From NCBI RefSeq assembly GCF_002355395.1, contig NZ_AP017315.1:2356001-2420000 (forward strand): a DNA stretch of 64,000 nt. The letters run 5' to 3'. The position numbers and the translations under genes are program-made. Below the pieces are notes generated by a model. That model had not been told where the DNA came from and made no database searches. It was given only the letters and a program-made list of their open reading frames with translations. Within the stretch, counting starts at the first letter, position 1, and each line of letters starts with the position of its first letter. Source of the DNA: Microcella alkaliphila (GTDB lineage: Bacteria; Actinomycetota; Actinomycetes; Actinomycetales; Microbacteriaceae). Shown here one piece after another: positions 8,668-18,171 of the stretch.

Positions 8668-9947
8668 GCATCGCGAGCATCCCCCAGGCCCTTGCCGAGC
8701 TGCGCGCGGGGCGCCCCGTCCTCGTCGCCGACGACGAGAGTCGCGAAAACGAGGGCGACGTCATCATCTCGGCCGAGCTCGCGACGCCCGAGTGGATCGC
8801 GTGGACGATTCGGAACACCAGCGGCTTCCTGTGCGCCCCGATGACCAACGCGATCGCCGACCGACTCGAGCTGCCGCTCATGGTCGAGCGCAACGAAGAC
8901 TCGCTGCGCACCGCGTACACCGTCACGGTGGATGCGGCGAGCGGCATCACGACCGGCATTAGCGCGCGCGACCGCGCCCACACGCTGCGCGTTCTCGCGA
9001 ACGCGGAGGCGACGCCGGCCAGCGTGATTCGCCCCGGGCACATCCTGCCGCTGCGCGCCGTCGACGGCGGCGTTCGTCAGCGCCCCGGACACACCGAAGC
9101 GGCCGTTGAACTGATGCGCCTGGCCGGCCTCAGCGAGGTCGCCGCGATCGGCGAGCTCGTCAGCGACGACGGCGACATGATGCGCCTTCCCGAGATGATC
9201 GCGTTCGGCCGGGCCGAGGGCGTCGTCGTCATCACCATCGCCGACCTCATCGACTACCTCAATTCGGGCGCCACCGGCGACGACGTCGAGGACGTCACGC
9301 CGATCGACGAGGGCAGCTCCGTGCGGTTCGAGGTCGCGACGACCGTGCCCACCAACCACGGTCCGTTCTCGATGCGCGCCTACCGCGACCGGAAAACCGG
9401 CGCCGACCACGTCGCCATCGTCTCCGGCATGCCCCGCGACGACATGGTCGTGCGCGTGCACTCGGAGTGCCTCACCGGCGAAGCCTTCGGCTCGCTGAAG
9501 TGCGAGTGCGGCCCCCAGCTCGACGCCGCGCTGGATGTCATCCACCGCCAAGGCGGCGCCGTGTTGTACATGCGCGGCCACGAGGGGCGCGGCATCGGCC
9601 TCATCAACAAGCTGAAGGCGTACCGCCTGCAGGAAGACGGCTACGACACCCTCGACGCCAACCTCGCCCTCGGCCTGCCCGCCGACGCCCGCGACTACCA
9701 GGCGGCCAGCGACATGCTGCGCGACCTCGGCGTGACGAAGGTGCGGCTGCTGTCGAACAACCCCGAGAAGATGCGCCAGCTCACCCAGTACGGCATCGAG
9801 GTCACCGGCCTTGTGCCGCTCGTCGTCGGCGTCGGCACCGACAACGAGGGCTACCTCAACGCCAAGCGCGACCGCATGGGCCACCAGCTGCCCGACTCGA
9901 TCACCTCCGCCCCCGTTTTCACCACCCTGGAAGGACGCACCGCATGA
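8664..9947 (+). CDS. ribBA: Bifunctional DHBP synthase / GTP cyclohydrolase II
   Basis: Makes both precursors of riboflavin: 3,4-dihydroxy-2-butanone 4-phosphate from ribulose 5-phosphate (N-terminal RibB domain) and the pyrimidine from GTP (C-terminal RibA domain). RibB signatures are [12 protein letters not shown] near residue 25 and [15 protein letters not shown] near 145. The RibA zinc site is visible as [17 protein letters not shown], followed by [15 protein letters not shown]. 427 residues, the usual length of the fusion. ATGA overlaps link it to ribE before and ribH after. Confidence 0.96.
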   Translation: MSIASIPQALAELRAGRPVLVADDESRENEGDVIISAELATPEWIAWTIRNTSGFLCAPMTNAIADRLELPLMVERNEDSLRTAYTVTVDAASGITTGISARDRAHTLRVLANAEATPASVIRPGHILPLRAVDGGVRQRPGHTEAAVELMRLAGLSEVAAIGELVSDDGDMMRLPEMIAFGRAEGVVVITIADLIDYLNSGATGDDVEDVTPIDEGSSVRFEVATTVPTNHGPFSMRAYRDRKTGADHVAIVSGMPRDDMVVRVHSECLTGEAFGSLKCECGPQLDAALDVIHRQGGAVLYMRGHEGRGIGLINKLKAYRLQEDGYDTLDANLALGLPADARDYQAASDMLRDLGVTKVRLLSNNPEKMRQLTQYGIEVTGLVPLVVGVGTDNEGYLNAKRDRMGHQLPDSITSAPVFTTLEGRTA

Positions 9948-10414
9948 GCGGCCACGGAAGCCCTACCCTCTCCATCGACGGCACCGGCCTTACGGTCGCG
10001 ATCGTCGCCGGCCTCTGGCACACCGAGATCAGCGACGGTCTGATCGCCGGCGCGCGCCGCGCCCTGGAGGCGTCGGGCGCGACGATTGTCGAGTACCGGG
10101 TTCCCGGCTCGTTCGAGCTGCCGGTCGCCGCGAAGGCGGCACTTGACGCGGGCGCGGATGCTGTGGTCGCCCTCGGCGTGATCGTTCGCGGTGGTACTCC
10201 CCACTTCGAGTACGTGTCGGCCGCCGCGACCGATGGGCTCACGCGGGTCGCGCTCGACACCGGCAAGCCGGTCGGATTCGGCGTGCTGACCCTCGACAAC
10301 GAAGAGCAGGGCATCGACCGCGCCGGACTTCCCGGCTCGAAGGAAGACAAGGGCGCAGAGGCGGCCGAAGCCGCCCTCGCGACGGCCCGGCTGCTGCACG
10401 GCATCCGCGCATAA
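9944..10414 (+). CDS. ribH: 6,7-dimethyl-8-ribityllumazine synthase
   Basis: Condenses the butanone phosphate and the ribitylaminopyrimidine to lumazine, and in most bacteria forms a 60-subunit shell or a decamer. 156 residues. Recognisable parts are [12 protein letters not shown] at the N-terminus, [15 protein letters not shown], the substrate-site stretch [13 protein letters not shown] and the C-terminal LTLDNEEQ with the Gly/Lys-rich tail [11 protein letters not shown]. The start ATG at 9944 overlaps the ribBA stop. It is the last gene of the operon and is followed by a GC-rich palindrome at 10416-10431. Confidence 0.95.
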   Translation: MSGHGSPTLSIDGTGLTVAIVAGLWHTEISDGLIAGARRALEASGATIVEYRVPGSFELPVAAKAALDAGADAVVALGVIVRGGTPHFEYVSAAATDGLTRVALDTGKPVGFGVLTLDNEEQGIDRAGLPGSKEDKGAEAAEAALATARLLHGIRA

Positions 10415-10415
10415 C

Positions 10416-10431
10416 CCGCCCACGGGCGGGA
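10416..10431 (+). terminator. Possible terminator of the rib operon
   Basis: CCCGCC and GGCGGG-type arms (CCCGCCCACGGGCGGG) sit immediately after the ribH stop, between convergent genes. The stem is GC-only and no T-run follows. Confidence 0.35.
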
Positions 10432-10443
10432 TGCGCGCCCCGG

Positions 10444-11244
10444 CTACTTCAGGAACAGGGCGCGAAGGCGGCGGGTCGTCACGAGGATCCCGATGCCGAT
10501 CATGAGGCCGAAGTAGCCGAGGTGCACCCACACCATGGCGTCGAGCGACCCCGTGGTGAATCCGCGGATCAGCTCAACGCCGTGCCAGAGCGGCAGCGCC
10601 TGGATGATCCACTGGATCGCCTGGGGGTAGACGCTGATCGGGTAGAACGTCGCCGAGAACAGGAACATCGGTAGCATCACAAAGTTGACCCAGTCCATCT
10701 GCTGGAAGGTCTTCAGGTAGCTCGTGATCGCCATGCCGAGGCTCGCGAAGCCAAACGCGATGATCAACACGGCGGGCAAGGCGAGGATCGCCGTCCACGA
10801 GAGGTTCAGCCCGAGCACCTGCATGATGATCATGAAGCCGGAGGCGTAGAGGGCTCCGCGCAGAAGCGCGAGCATGATCTCGCCGAGCGCGACATCGAGC
10901 GGCCCGAGCGTCGTGGTGAGCATGCCCTGGTAGAGCTTCGCGTAGTGCAACTTGAAGAAGACGTTCCACGTGGAGTCGTACACGGCGCCGTTCATGGCCG
11001 AGACGGCCAGCAGGGCCGGCGCGATGAACGCGGCGTACGGAACCTCGGCACCCGTCGAGGTCTGAACCGTGCCGACGATCGCTCCGAAGCCGATGCCGAG
11101 AGACAGCAGGTAGAACACGGGCTCGAAGAAACCCGAGACGATGATGAGCCAGTTGTTGCTCTTGGTCGCCAAGAGCCCGCGCGCGACGACGGCACGGGTG
11201 TTGCCCGCGTAGAGCCCGCGGGTGCGGCCTGCGAGTGCGGTCAT
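10444..11244 (-). CDS. ABC-2 type transporter permease (second of pair)
   Basis: Integral membrane subunit of a DrrAB-like exporter. 266 residues with about six hydrophobic helices and the ABC-2 pattern: an N-terminal cytosolic lead (TRAVVARGLLATKSNNW), then YAAFIAPALLAVSAMNG and MLPMFLFSATFYPISVYP before the last helices. I start it at the ATG at 11244, which overlaps the preceding permease stop as ATGA; the open frame upstream of this lies inside that gene. It ends the three-gene ATPase-permease-permease operon. Substrate unknown; drugs or lipids are usual for this family. Confidence 0.88.
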   Translation of the reverse strand: MTALAGRTRGLYAGNTRAVVARGLLATKSNNWLIIVSGFFEPVFYLLSLGIGFGAIVGTVQTSTGAEVPYAAFIAPALLAVSAMNGAVYDSTWNVFFKLHYAKLYQGMLTTTLGPLDVALGEIMLALLRGALYASGFMIIMQVLGLNLSWTAILALPAVLIIAFGFASLGMAITSYLKTFQQMDWVNFVMLPMFLFSATFYPISVYPQAIQWIIQALPLWHGVELIRGFTTGSLDAMVWVHLGYFGLMIGIGILVTTRRLRALFLK

Positions 11245-12095
11245 CCGGCGAGCCTCCTCGTCACCGTGCGGCTGGTCGACCAGAGCCCGATCACGACGAT
11301 CGAGACGAGGTAGCCGATGTGCACGGCGATCAGCCACGGCGCGATGTCGTGGCCGTAGGCGGCGAGACGACCCAGCTCGACTCCGTGCCAGAGCGGCGAC
11401 ACCCAACCGATCGGCTGCAGGTAGATCGGCAGCTGCTCGAGCGGAAAGAAGGTGCCAGAGAAGAGGAACATCGGGGTGAACCCGAAGCGCATGACCATCG
11501 CGAGTTGTCCGCGTTCATCCTTCAGCGTCGCCGAGTACGACGAGATCAGCAGGCCGATCGCCATGCCAGTGAGCACGGCGATGGGGACGGTGAGAATGCC
11601 CCACACGCTCGGAACCGCCCCGAAGGCGAGGATGACCGCGTAGTACACCGCGACGGCGAACGTCATGCGCAGCGCGATGAAGAGCATGATGCCCTGCACG
11701 ATCTGGTTTCCCTGAATCGGAGAGGCGTTCATCCCGTGGAAGATGGGGTTCCACTTGAAGCCGGCGACGATCGGGTACGTCGTCTCGTTCGCGGCCACCG
11801 TCATGGCGGCGGCGCAGAGCAGCGCGGGGGCGACGAACTCGAGGTAGCTGACGCCACCGATGCCCTCCGGCACCAGGCTCGCGAGCCCCACCCCGAGCGC
11901 GAACAGGTAGACGATCGGGTTGCCGAGGCTCGTCAGGATCGCCGAGCTCGCGTACCCGCGCAACGCCCGGATGCGGTGCTCGACGATGTACAGGGCGCCG
12001 TATTTTCGGGGCGCAACGCCCGCGGCGAGCGCGCGCCGTGCATCCTCATTGTCCGGCCCGGATGCACGGGCCGATTCGGGAACGGTCGCCGTCAT
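11241..12095 (-). CDS. ABC-2 type transporter permease (first of pair)
   Basis: Integral membrane partner of the permease at 10444-11244. 284 residues: an N-terminal cytosolic segment of about 40 residues, then about six helices. The ABC-2 signature region is visible as VSYLEFVAPALLCAAAM and FGFTPMFLFSGTFFPLEQLP, closely parallel to its partner, so the two arose by duplication and probably form a heterodimer. It is coupled to the ATPase gene and to the next permease by ATGA overlaps. Likely role: export of a hydrophobic compound, as in daunorubicin-resistance systems (family-level inference). Confidence 0.9.
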   Translation of the reverse strand: MTATVPESARASGPDNEDARRALAAGVAPRKYGALYIVEHRIRALRGYASSAILTSLGNPIVYLFALGVGLASLVPEGIGGVSYLEFVAPALLCAAAMTVAANETTYPIVAGFKWNPIFHGMNASPIQGNQIVQGIMLFIALRMTFAVAVYYAVILAFGAVPSVWGILTVPIAVLTGMAIGLLISSYSATLKDERGQLAMVMRFGFTPMFLFSGTFFPLEQLPIYLQPIGWVSPLWHGVELGRLAAYGHDIAPWLIAVHIGYLVSIVVIGLWSTSRTVTRRLAG

Positions 12096-13018
12096 TCGAT
12101 GAGGCTCCGCCCGGTGAGGCGCAGGAAGACATCCTCCAGCGAGGACCGGCGCACGAGCGACGTGATGGGGTGCAGCCCGAGCTTGGTGATCTTCTCGAGC
12201 TCGGCCTCGCCGTTGTCGCTGTAGATCAGCAGTCGATCGGGCAGCACCTCGATGCGCTCGCCGATGCCGGCGACCCGCTCGGCGGCCTCGGAGTTCTTGT
12301 CGCTGCCGAACCGCACCTCGAGCACTTCGCGGCTCGAGTACTCGCGGATCAGCGATGCCGGCGAGCCTTCGGCCATGATCTGACCCTTGTCGACGACGAC
12401 GAGGCGGTCGCAGAGCTGCTCGGCCTCGTCCATGTAGTGGGTGGTGAGCACGAGAGTCGTGCCGCGCTCTTTCAGCCGGAACAGCCGGTCCCAGAGGATG
12501 TGCCTCGCCTGCGGATCGAGGCCGGTCGTGGGCTCGTCGAGCAGCAGGATGCGCGGGTCGTTGATGAGGGCACGGGCGATCGTGAGGCGCCGCTTCATAC
12601 CGCCGGACAGCTCGTCCACCTTCGCCGCCTTGCGATCGGAGAGCTGTGCGAACTCGAGCAGCTCGTCGGCGCGCTCGGCGATCTGCGTGCGGGGCAGGCC
12701 GAAGTAGCGGCCGTAGACGAGGAGGTTGTCACGCACGCGCAGGTCAAGGTCAAGGTTGTCCTGCTGGGGCACGACGCCGAGCTGCGATCGGATGTCGGGG
12801 CCGTGGAGGTTCGGGTCGAGGCCCAGGATCGACAGCTCACCGGAGGTGCGCGTCGACACCGCACCGATCATGCGCATCGTCGTCGACTTGCCGGCACCGT
12901 TCGGGCCCAGGAGCCCGAACGACTCACCGGGCGCAACGTCGAAGTCGATGCCGGCGACGGCGGTGAAGTCGTCGTACTTCTTGACGAGTGACGAGGCGGT
13001 GATGACGGGCGCTGGCAC
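12092..13018 (-). CDS. ABC transporter ATP-binding protein (DrrA-like)
   Basis: ATPase subunit for the two downstream permeases. 308 residues with Walker A (GPNGAGKST near residue 40), signature LSGGMKRRLTIARAL and Walker B (ILLLDEPTTGLDPQ), followed by the H-loop (TTHYMDEAEQLCDR). The C-terminal 70 residues match the DrrA-type extension. GTG start at 13018, which faces the divergent fused ABC exporter at 13096 with only 77 bases between the two starts. Arrangement ATPase-permease-permease is that of heteromeric drug or lipid exporters. Confidence 0.92.
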   Translation of the reverse strand: MPAPVITASSLVKKYDDFTAVAGIDFDVAPGESFGLLGPNGAGKSTTMRMIGAVSTRTSGELSILGLDPNLHGPDIRSQLGVVPQQDNLDLDLRVRDNLLVYGRYFGLPRTQIAERADELLEFAQLSDRKAAKVDELSGGMKRRLTIARALINDPRILLLDEPTTGLDPQARHILWDRLFRLKERGTTLVLTTHYMDEAEQLCDRLVVVDKGQIMAEGSPASLIREYSSREVLEVRFGSDKNSEAAERVAGIGERIEVLPDRLLIYSDNGEAELEKITKLGLHPITSLVRRSSLEDVFLRLTGRSLIE

Positions 13019-13095
13019 GAGAGTTGAGCATAGACCTGTTCGGCCGTGAACGACCTCCGGCCGGCCCCAAGCCGCCCTCGGGCAGGATGGGGGGC

Positions 13096-14964
13096 ATGAG
13101 CACCGCCTCCCCCGCCCGCGCGCGCCGCGGATTCGGCCGTCCGGCAGACGACGGGCCCCGCGCCAGCTTCCGACAGCTGCTGCCCTACCTCCTCGAGCAC
13201 CGGAAGGTGCTCGCGTGGGTCATCGTCATCTCCGTGCTCGGCGCCGCCGCATCGCTCGCGCAGCCGCTGCTCGTCAGCCAGGTGATCACCCGAGTCGAGG
13301 CGGCGGAGCCTCTCGGCAGCCTCGTTATTGTGCTCGTCGCGCTGGTCGTGGCGAGCGGGCTGCTGAGCGGCTTCGGTCACTACCTGTTGCAACGCACGGG
13401 TGAGGGCGTCGTGCTGTCGAGCCGGAGGGCGCTCGTGCGCCGCATGCTGCACCTGCCCATCAGCGAGTTCGATCAGCGCCGCACGGGTGACCTCGTCAGC
13501 CGGGTCGGCAGCGACACGACCCTGTTGCGCGCCGTGCTGACGCAGGGTCTTGTCGAGGCGATCGGCGGCAGCCTCGTCTTCGTGGGCGCCCTCATCGCGA
13601 TGCTCGTCATCGACCCGCTGCTGCTCGGGCTGACCCTGCTCGTCATCACCATCTCAGTGGTCACCGTCGTCATGTTGTCCCTGCGCATCCGTGTGGCGAG
13701 CCGCAAGGCGCAAGAGAAGGTCGGAGACCTGACCGCCGCCGTCGAACGGGCCATCTCATCGGTGCGCACCGTTCGCGCTGCCAACGCGACCGACCGTGAG
13801 ATCGCGGCCGTCGACGAGGATGCTCGGGGCGCCTGGCGTCAAGGAATCACCGTCGCGAAGATCTCGGCTCTCGTCGTGCCGATCTCATCCATCGCGCTGC
13901 AGATCTCGTTCCTCGTCGTTCTGGGGGTGGGCGGATTCCGCGTGGCATCGGGGGCGATCGGGATCGCGGACCTGGTCGCGTTCATCCTGTTCCTGTTCCT
14001 GATGATCGGGCCGCTCGGCCAGGCCTTCGGTGCCGTGACGAGTGTGAACAGTGCGCTCGGCGCTCTCGGCCGCATTCAGGAGATCATCGCGCTGCCGAGC
14101 GAGGAGGAAGCCGATGCGGGGCTCACGCCCGCCGCAGCGTCAGACGACCGCGCCGCGATCACGTTCGAGGGCGTGCACTTCCGCTACCCCGAGGCCGCCC
14201 ACAAGACCGAGGCCGAGAAGGCGATCGCCGAGGTGGTCGGGGGGCACGAAACGCGCGACACGACGGTCCTGCGTGGGGTGTCGTTCGCGGTGCCGCAGGG
14301 GTCGCGCACCGCGCTCGTCGGCCCGAGTGGCGCCGGCAAGTCCACCGTGCTGGCGCTCATCGAGCGGTTCTACGACCCCACCGAGGGTGTCATTCGGATG
14401 GCCGGCGTCGACATTCGGGCGCTCGACCGCACCGAGCTGCGCAGCCGCATCGGCTACGTCGAGCAAGACGCCCCCGTGCTCGCCGGCACCCTGCGGGACA
14501 ACCTGCTGCTTGGCACGCCCGGCGCGAGCGACGAGCAGTGCATCGAGGTGCTGCGGCGAGTCAATTTGAGCGCGGTGCTCGACCGCACCGAGGCCGGGCT
14601 CGATGCGCAGGTCGGCGAAGACGGCGTCATGCTGTCGGGCGGCGAGCGTCAGCGCCTCGCGATCGCCCGGGCGCTTCTGGCGGCTCCCCCGATCCTGCTG
14701 CTGGACGAGTCGACGTCATCGCTCGACGGGGTCAACGAGCAACTCATGCGCGATGCGATCGACGCCGTCGCGCACAACCGAACCCTCATCGTGATCGCCC
14801 ACCGGCTGTCCACCGTGATCGACAGCGATCAGATCGTCGTGCTCGAACACGGCCAGGTCATCGGCACCGGAACCCACACCGAACTCGTGCGTGACGTGCC
14901 GTTGTACCGCGACCTGGCGCAGCATCAGCTGCTCGTGCCGAAAGACGAGGCGACCGACGACTGA
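13096..14964 (+). CDS. ABC exporter, fused membrane and ATPase domains
   Basis: Half-size multidrug/lipid exporter of the MdlB/LmrA type that works as a dimer in the cytoplasmic membrane. 622 residues: an N-terminal domain of six helices (about 30-320) and a C-terminal ATPase with Walker A (GPSGAGKST), signature LSGGERQRLAIARAL and Walker B (ILLLDESTSSLDG). The frame is open to a TTG at 13024, but I start at the ATG at 13096: the -10-like CAGGAT lies 7 bases before it, as expected for a leaderless mRNA. Divergent from the DrrA-like operon, convergent with pncA. Confidence 0.9.
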   Translation: MSTASPARARRGFGRPADDGPRASFRQLLPYLLEHRKVLAWVIVISVLGAAASLAQPLLVSQVITRVEAAEPLGSLVIVLVALVVASGLLSGFGHYLLQRTGEGVVLSSRRALVRRMLHLPISEFDQRRTGDLVSRVGSDTTLLRAVLTQGLVEAIGGSLVFVGALIAMLVIDPLLLGLTLLVITISVVTVVMLSLRIRVASRKAQEKVGDLTAAVERAISSVRTVRAANATDREIAAVDEDARGAWRQGITVAKISALVVPISSIALQISFLVVLGVGGFRVASGAIGIADLVAFILFLFLMIGPLGQAFGAVTSVNSALGALGRIQEIIALPSEEEADAGLTPAAASDDRAAITFEGVHFRYPEAAHKTEAEKAIAEVVGGHETRDTTVLRGVSFAVPQGSRTALVGPSGAGKSTVLALIERFYDPTEGVIRMAGVDIRALDRTELRSRIGYVEQDAPVLAGTLRDNLLLGTPGASDEQCIEVLRRVNLSAVLDRTEAGLDAQVGEDGVMLSGGERQRLAIARALLAAPPILLLDESTSSLDGVNEQLMRDAIDAVAHNRTLIVIAHRLSTVIDSDQIVVLEHGQVIGTGTHTELVRDVPLYRDLAQHQLLVPKDEATDD

Positions 14965-14971
14965 GGGCTCG

Positions 14972-15562
14972 CTACGAGCGCCCGGCGACCTCGACACGGC
15001 CGCCCGCCTGCGCGATCTCGTGCAGCGCGGCCTCGCTCGACTCGGCGGCGACGCCGGCGACCAAGTCGCGCAGCACCCGAACCTCCCGCCCGGAGCCGAG
15101 CGCGTCGAGCGCTGAGGCCCGAACGCAGTAGTCGGTCGCGATACCGACCACGTCGACCTCGGTCACGCCGAGGGCATCGAGCGCCGCCGGGAGGGGTCTG
15201 CCGTCATCCGTCGTCCCCTCGAAGATCGAGTAGGCGGGAACCCCCTGACCCTTGCGCACGTGAATGTCAATGAGGCCCGTGTCGATGGCCGGGTGGTACT
15301 CGGCGCCGTCGGTGCCGGCCACGCAGTGCGGCGGCCAGGTGGCGACGAAATCGGGTTCAGCATCCGGCTTCGCGAAGTGGCCCCCGTTGTCGTTGTCCTC
15401 GTCATGCCAGTCGCGGGATGCGATGACGACGTCGTACAGGTCGGGATGCGATCGCAGGTGGCGGGTGATCGCGGCGGCAACGGCGGCACCGCCGTCGACG
15501 CCGAGCGCACCGCCCTCCGTGAAGTCGTTCTGAACGTCGATGATGAGCAGTGCGCGGGACAT
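14972..15562 (-). CDS. pncA: Nicotinamidase
   Basis: Hydrolyses nicotinamide to nicotinate and ammonia for NAD salvage; the same enzyme activates pyrazinamide in mycobacteria. 196 residues of the isochorismatase-like fold. Catalytic Asp in LLIIDVQNDF (residue 10), metal site D-x-H near SRDWHDEDN and HF, and the nucleophile Cys in GIATDYCVRASALDA near residue 145, with the preceding Lys in HVRKGQG. ATG start at 15562 with GGAGGCGTC before it. Convergent with the ABC exporter (7-base gap) and downstream of dacB on the same strand. Confidence 0.93.
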   Translation of the reverse strand: MSRALLIIDVQNDFTEGGALGVDGGAAVAAAITRHLRSHPDLYDVVIASRDWHDEDNDNGGHFAKPDAEPDFVATWPPHCVAGTDGAEYHPAIDTGLIDIHVRKGQGVPAYSIFEGTTDDGRPLPAALDALGVTEVDVVGIATDYCVRASALDALGSGREVRVLRDLVAGVAAESSEAALHEIAQAGGRVEVAGRS

Positions 15563-15584
15563 GACGCCTCCGGGACGGTGGGGA

Positions 15585-17081
15585 TCAGATGTTGGCGAGG
15601 TTGTCGCCGCAGCCGTGGATGGCGGTGGTGACGGTATCGAGAGCCTCTCGGGCGCTGAAGTTCACAGGGCCGAGGGCGTAGAGGCTGAAGGCTATACGAG
15701 AGCCGTCAGACGCGGTCATGAGACCGGACAGGGTGAAGACGTTGTCGATCCAACCCGTCTTGGCGGTGACGTGGCCGGCGGCAGAAGAATTGGCCCCGCC
15801 AAACCGGGTACGCAGGGTGCCCGACTGCCCGGCGACCGGCAGCGATCGGGTGATGACCTGGAGCTCGGGGCTTCGCTCGATCACCGTGAAAAGGTGCGCG
15901 AGGTAGACCGGCGGGATCTGGTTCAGGTTCGACAGGCCTGACGCGTCGCGCACGACGATACCGTCGGTGGGAATGCCGTAGACGCGGAGTGCCTGCACGA
16001 ATGCCGGTGTGAGGCTCGCCGCGGTGCCGCCGAGCCCGTAGTGGCGAGAGATGACCCGGCCGATCGAGTCGGCGAGCGAGTTGTCGCTGTCAAGCACCAT
16101 CCGCTCCATCAGCTGCGCCATCGGCTGAGACCGCACGGCTGCGAGCTGGCCCCCGCCGCCTGCCGCACCACGCTCAAAGGCGGGAGCACCCCCTGGGTTG
16201 CCGGCCCCAGCGAGCGCCTGCGCGAACGCCTGTCCCGCTCTGCCCACCGGGTCAGTGCTACGCGGGCTCTCTTGCGCGCGCGGGTTCGCGCGGTCGGCAT
16301 CGACCTGAAGGGCCGTCACCTCGGAGGCGTAGCCGATGGTCTGCAGGCTGCGGTTCCAACTGGAATCCCAGCGGTCCTCGTCGAGGAAGTACGACGTGTC
16401 GAGCAGCACCCGCGTGATGGCCGGTTCGTCGGGGTTGGCGGCGGCGTACGCCGCAACGGTCTGCGCGGCGAGGTCGGCGAGCTTCGGCGCACCGGGGTAG
16501 AAGCTTTCCTCCCCGGGCGGCAGCGCGCTCAGCGTGACGTCGCCGCCGCCGATGAGGACGACCGTTCCTGGTTCGTCGCCAGCGACGACCCGCGTCGTCA
16601 GGCGGTAGTCGGGCCCGAGCGCCGCGAGCGCGGCGGCCGCGGTCAGCACCTTCATGTTGCTTGCCGCGGGCTGCGCCACGTCGCCGTTCCGGTCGAACAG
16701 CGTGTCGCCGGTGGCGATGTCGATGACGTGCGCCTGGAACTGGCCGAGCCGGGGGTCGGCCGCTTGGCTCGCGATCGTGCAGGTGCGCAGCGGGCTCGGC
16801 GGGACGAGTTCGTCGGGAACGGGGCGCGGGTCGGGTTCGGCCTCCGGCTCGGGTTCGGGCTCCGCCTCCGGCTCGACCTCCTGCTCAAGGGCGACAGCGG
16901 CGGACGCCCGCTCTTCACCGACCGCGACGCCGACGACGATGGCACCGGTCGCGAGCAGCGCGAAGACGAGCGACAGCCCGGTGGCCGTCACGGCCACGGT
17001 GTGGCGACGCACCCAGACGGCGAAACCGTCACGCTCGGGGCGGGCCGCCCGTCGCGTTCGAGGCTGCTCCCGGTCAGTCAC
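15585..17081 (-). CDS. dacB: D-alanyl-D-alanine carboxypeptidase (PBP4, S13 family)
   Basis: Cell-wall enzyme that trims or cleaves peptidoglycan cross-links outside the membrane. 498 residues: a basic cytosolic start, one transmembrane anchor (about 28-55), a Pro/Glu-rich linker (repeated EPEPEPEA-type residues, about 66-88), then the S13 domain. The three catalytic motifs are present: SNMK (SxxK) near residue 145, SDN (SxN) near 335, and KTG near 440. GTG start; the -10-like TATCAT lies 6 bases before it, so the transcript is probably leaderless. The Gfo/Idh gene ends 4 bases upstream. Confidence 0.92.
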   Translation of the reverse strand: MTDREQPRTRRAARPERDGFAVWVRRHTVAVTATGLSLVFALLATGAIVVGVAVGEERASAAVALEQEVEPEAEPEPEPEAEPDPRPVPDELVPPSPLRTCTIASQAADPRLGQFQAHVIDIATGDTLFDRNGDVAQPAASNMKVLTAAAALAALGPDYRLTTRVVAGDEPGTVVLIGGGDVTLSALPPGEESFYPGAPKLADLAAQTVAAYAAANPDEPAITRVLLDTSYFLDEDRWDSSWNRSLQTIGYASEVTALQVDADRANPRAQESPRSTDPVGRAGQAFAQALAGAGNPGGAPAFERGAAGGGGQLAAVRSQPMAQLMERMVLDSDNSLADSIGRVISRHYGLGGTAASLTPAFVQALRVYGIPTDGIVVRDASGLSNLNQIPPVYLAHLFTVIERSPELQVITRSLPVAGQSGTLRTRFGGANSSAAGHVTAKTGWIDNVFTLSGLMTASDGSRIAFSLYALGPVNFSAREALDTVTTAIHGCGDNLANI

Positions 17082-17085
17082 CCGG

Positions 17086-18090
17086 TCATGATACCGAGCC
17101 AGTCTGCGCGGCCTCGGCCGGGTAGACGAGCCCGATCTGCGATCTCACCTCGTCGAGTAGACCCATGATGGCGACCGACTCGTCGAACGGCAGCTCGGTC
17201 GGTGCGGCGCCCGCGACCCGCGATTCCAACTCAGCGGCCTGGAAGTGCATCCCGCGCGTCGCCACAGGCTGCTCGAAGCGCTCGACGACCGACCACGAGC
17301 GGTCGTAATGCGTGAAAGACGTGGGCGTGTAGAACACGCGGTCGATCTCGATTGTGCCCTCCGTCCCGATGATCGCCGCCCGGTTGGGGCCGGCCGTGTC
17401 GAGCGCGGTGTGCAGCACCGCCTGGCGACCGTCGGCGTAGTCGAAGATCATCGCGGTCTGGCGGTCGACGCCGGTCGCGGTCATCGAGGCGTGTGCGCGA
17501 ATACCCTGCGGCAGGCCGAGTACGTCGACGGCAAACGAGACGGGGTAGATGCCGAGGTCGAGCAGCGCGCCACCCCCGAGGTCGGGGTTCTGCAGTCGAT
17601 GCTCGGGATTCGTCGGCAACGCCTGGGTGTGGTCGGCGAGGACCGTGCGCACCTCGCCGAGCACGCCGCTCGCGAGCAGTTCGCGAACGCGCACCATGTG
17701 CGGCAGGAACCGCGTCCACATCGCCTCCATGACGACGACACCGCGCTCGGATGCACGATCCGCGATGCGCTGCGCATCGCGCGCATTCAGCGTGACCGGC
17801 TTCTCGATGAGCACGTGCTTGCCGGCGTCGATCGCGAGCAGCGCGTTTTCGACGTGCATCGGGTGCGGGGTGGCCACGTAGACCACGTCGACGCTGTCGT
17901 CGGCGACGAGCGCCTCGTAGCTGGCGTGAGCGTTCGGGATGCCGAATTCCGTCGCGAACGCGCGCGCAGCATCCTCTCGCCGTGATCCGACCGCCGCGAT
18001 GCGGAAACCCTCGCGGGTGAGGTCGGATGCGAACGCGTGGGCGATGCCGCCCGTCGCGAGAATGCCCCAGCCGAGGTGGGTGTGCGCCAT
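17086..18090 (-). CDS. Gfo/Idh/MocA-family oxidoreductase
   Basis: NAD(P)-dependent dehydrogenase of a sugar, polyol or related compound; substrate not readable. 334 residues. N-terminal Rossmann fold with GWGILATGGIAHAFASDL, the conserved EKPVTLNARDAQRI (catalytic-site Lys of the EKP motif near residue 95), and the C-terminal alpha/beta domain with GGGALLDLGIYPVSFA. I start at the ATG at 18090 because GGAGG precedes it at 5 bases; eight residues upstream in frame are left out. A strong hairpin (18121-18158) separates it from the CAP-like gene, so it has its own promoter. Confidence 0.87.
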   Translation of the reverse strand: MAHTHLGWGILATGGIAHAFASDLTREGFRIAAVGSRREDAARAFATEFGIPNAHASYEALVADDSVDVVYVATPHPMHVENALLAIDAGKHVLIEKPVTLNARDAQRIADRASERGVVVMEAMWTRFLPHMVRVRELLASGVLGEVRTVLADHTQALPTNPEHRLQNPDLGGGALLDLGIYPVSFAVDVLGLPQGIRAHASMTATGVDRQTAMIFDYADGRQAVLHTALDTAGPNRAAIIGTEGTIEIDRVFYTPTSFTHYDRSWSVVERFEQPVATRGMHFQAAELESRVAGAAPTELPFDESVAIMGLLDEVRSQIGLVYPAEAAQTGSVS

Positions 18091-18120
18091 TGCTGCCTCC
18101 ATTTCGCGGGGCAAACGACA

Positions 18121-18158
18121 AACGACCCGCGCGCCCAGCCTAGGGCGCGCGGGTCGTT
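18121..18158 (-). terminator. Terminator after the CAP-like gene
   Basis: AACGACCCGCGCGCCC pairs perfectly with GGGCGCGCGGGTCGTT (16 bp) around a 6-base loop, 13 bases past the stop of the CAP-like gene. A T-containing stretch (TGTCGTTT) follows on the minus strand. Confidence 0.75.
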
Positions 18159-18171
18159 CGGTGTCAGTCGA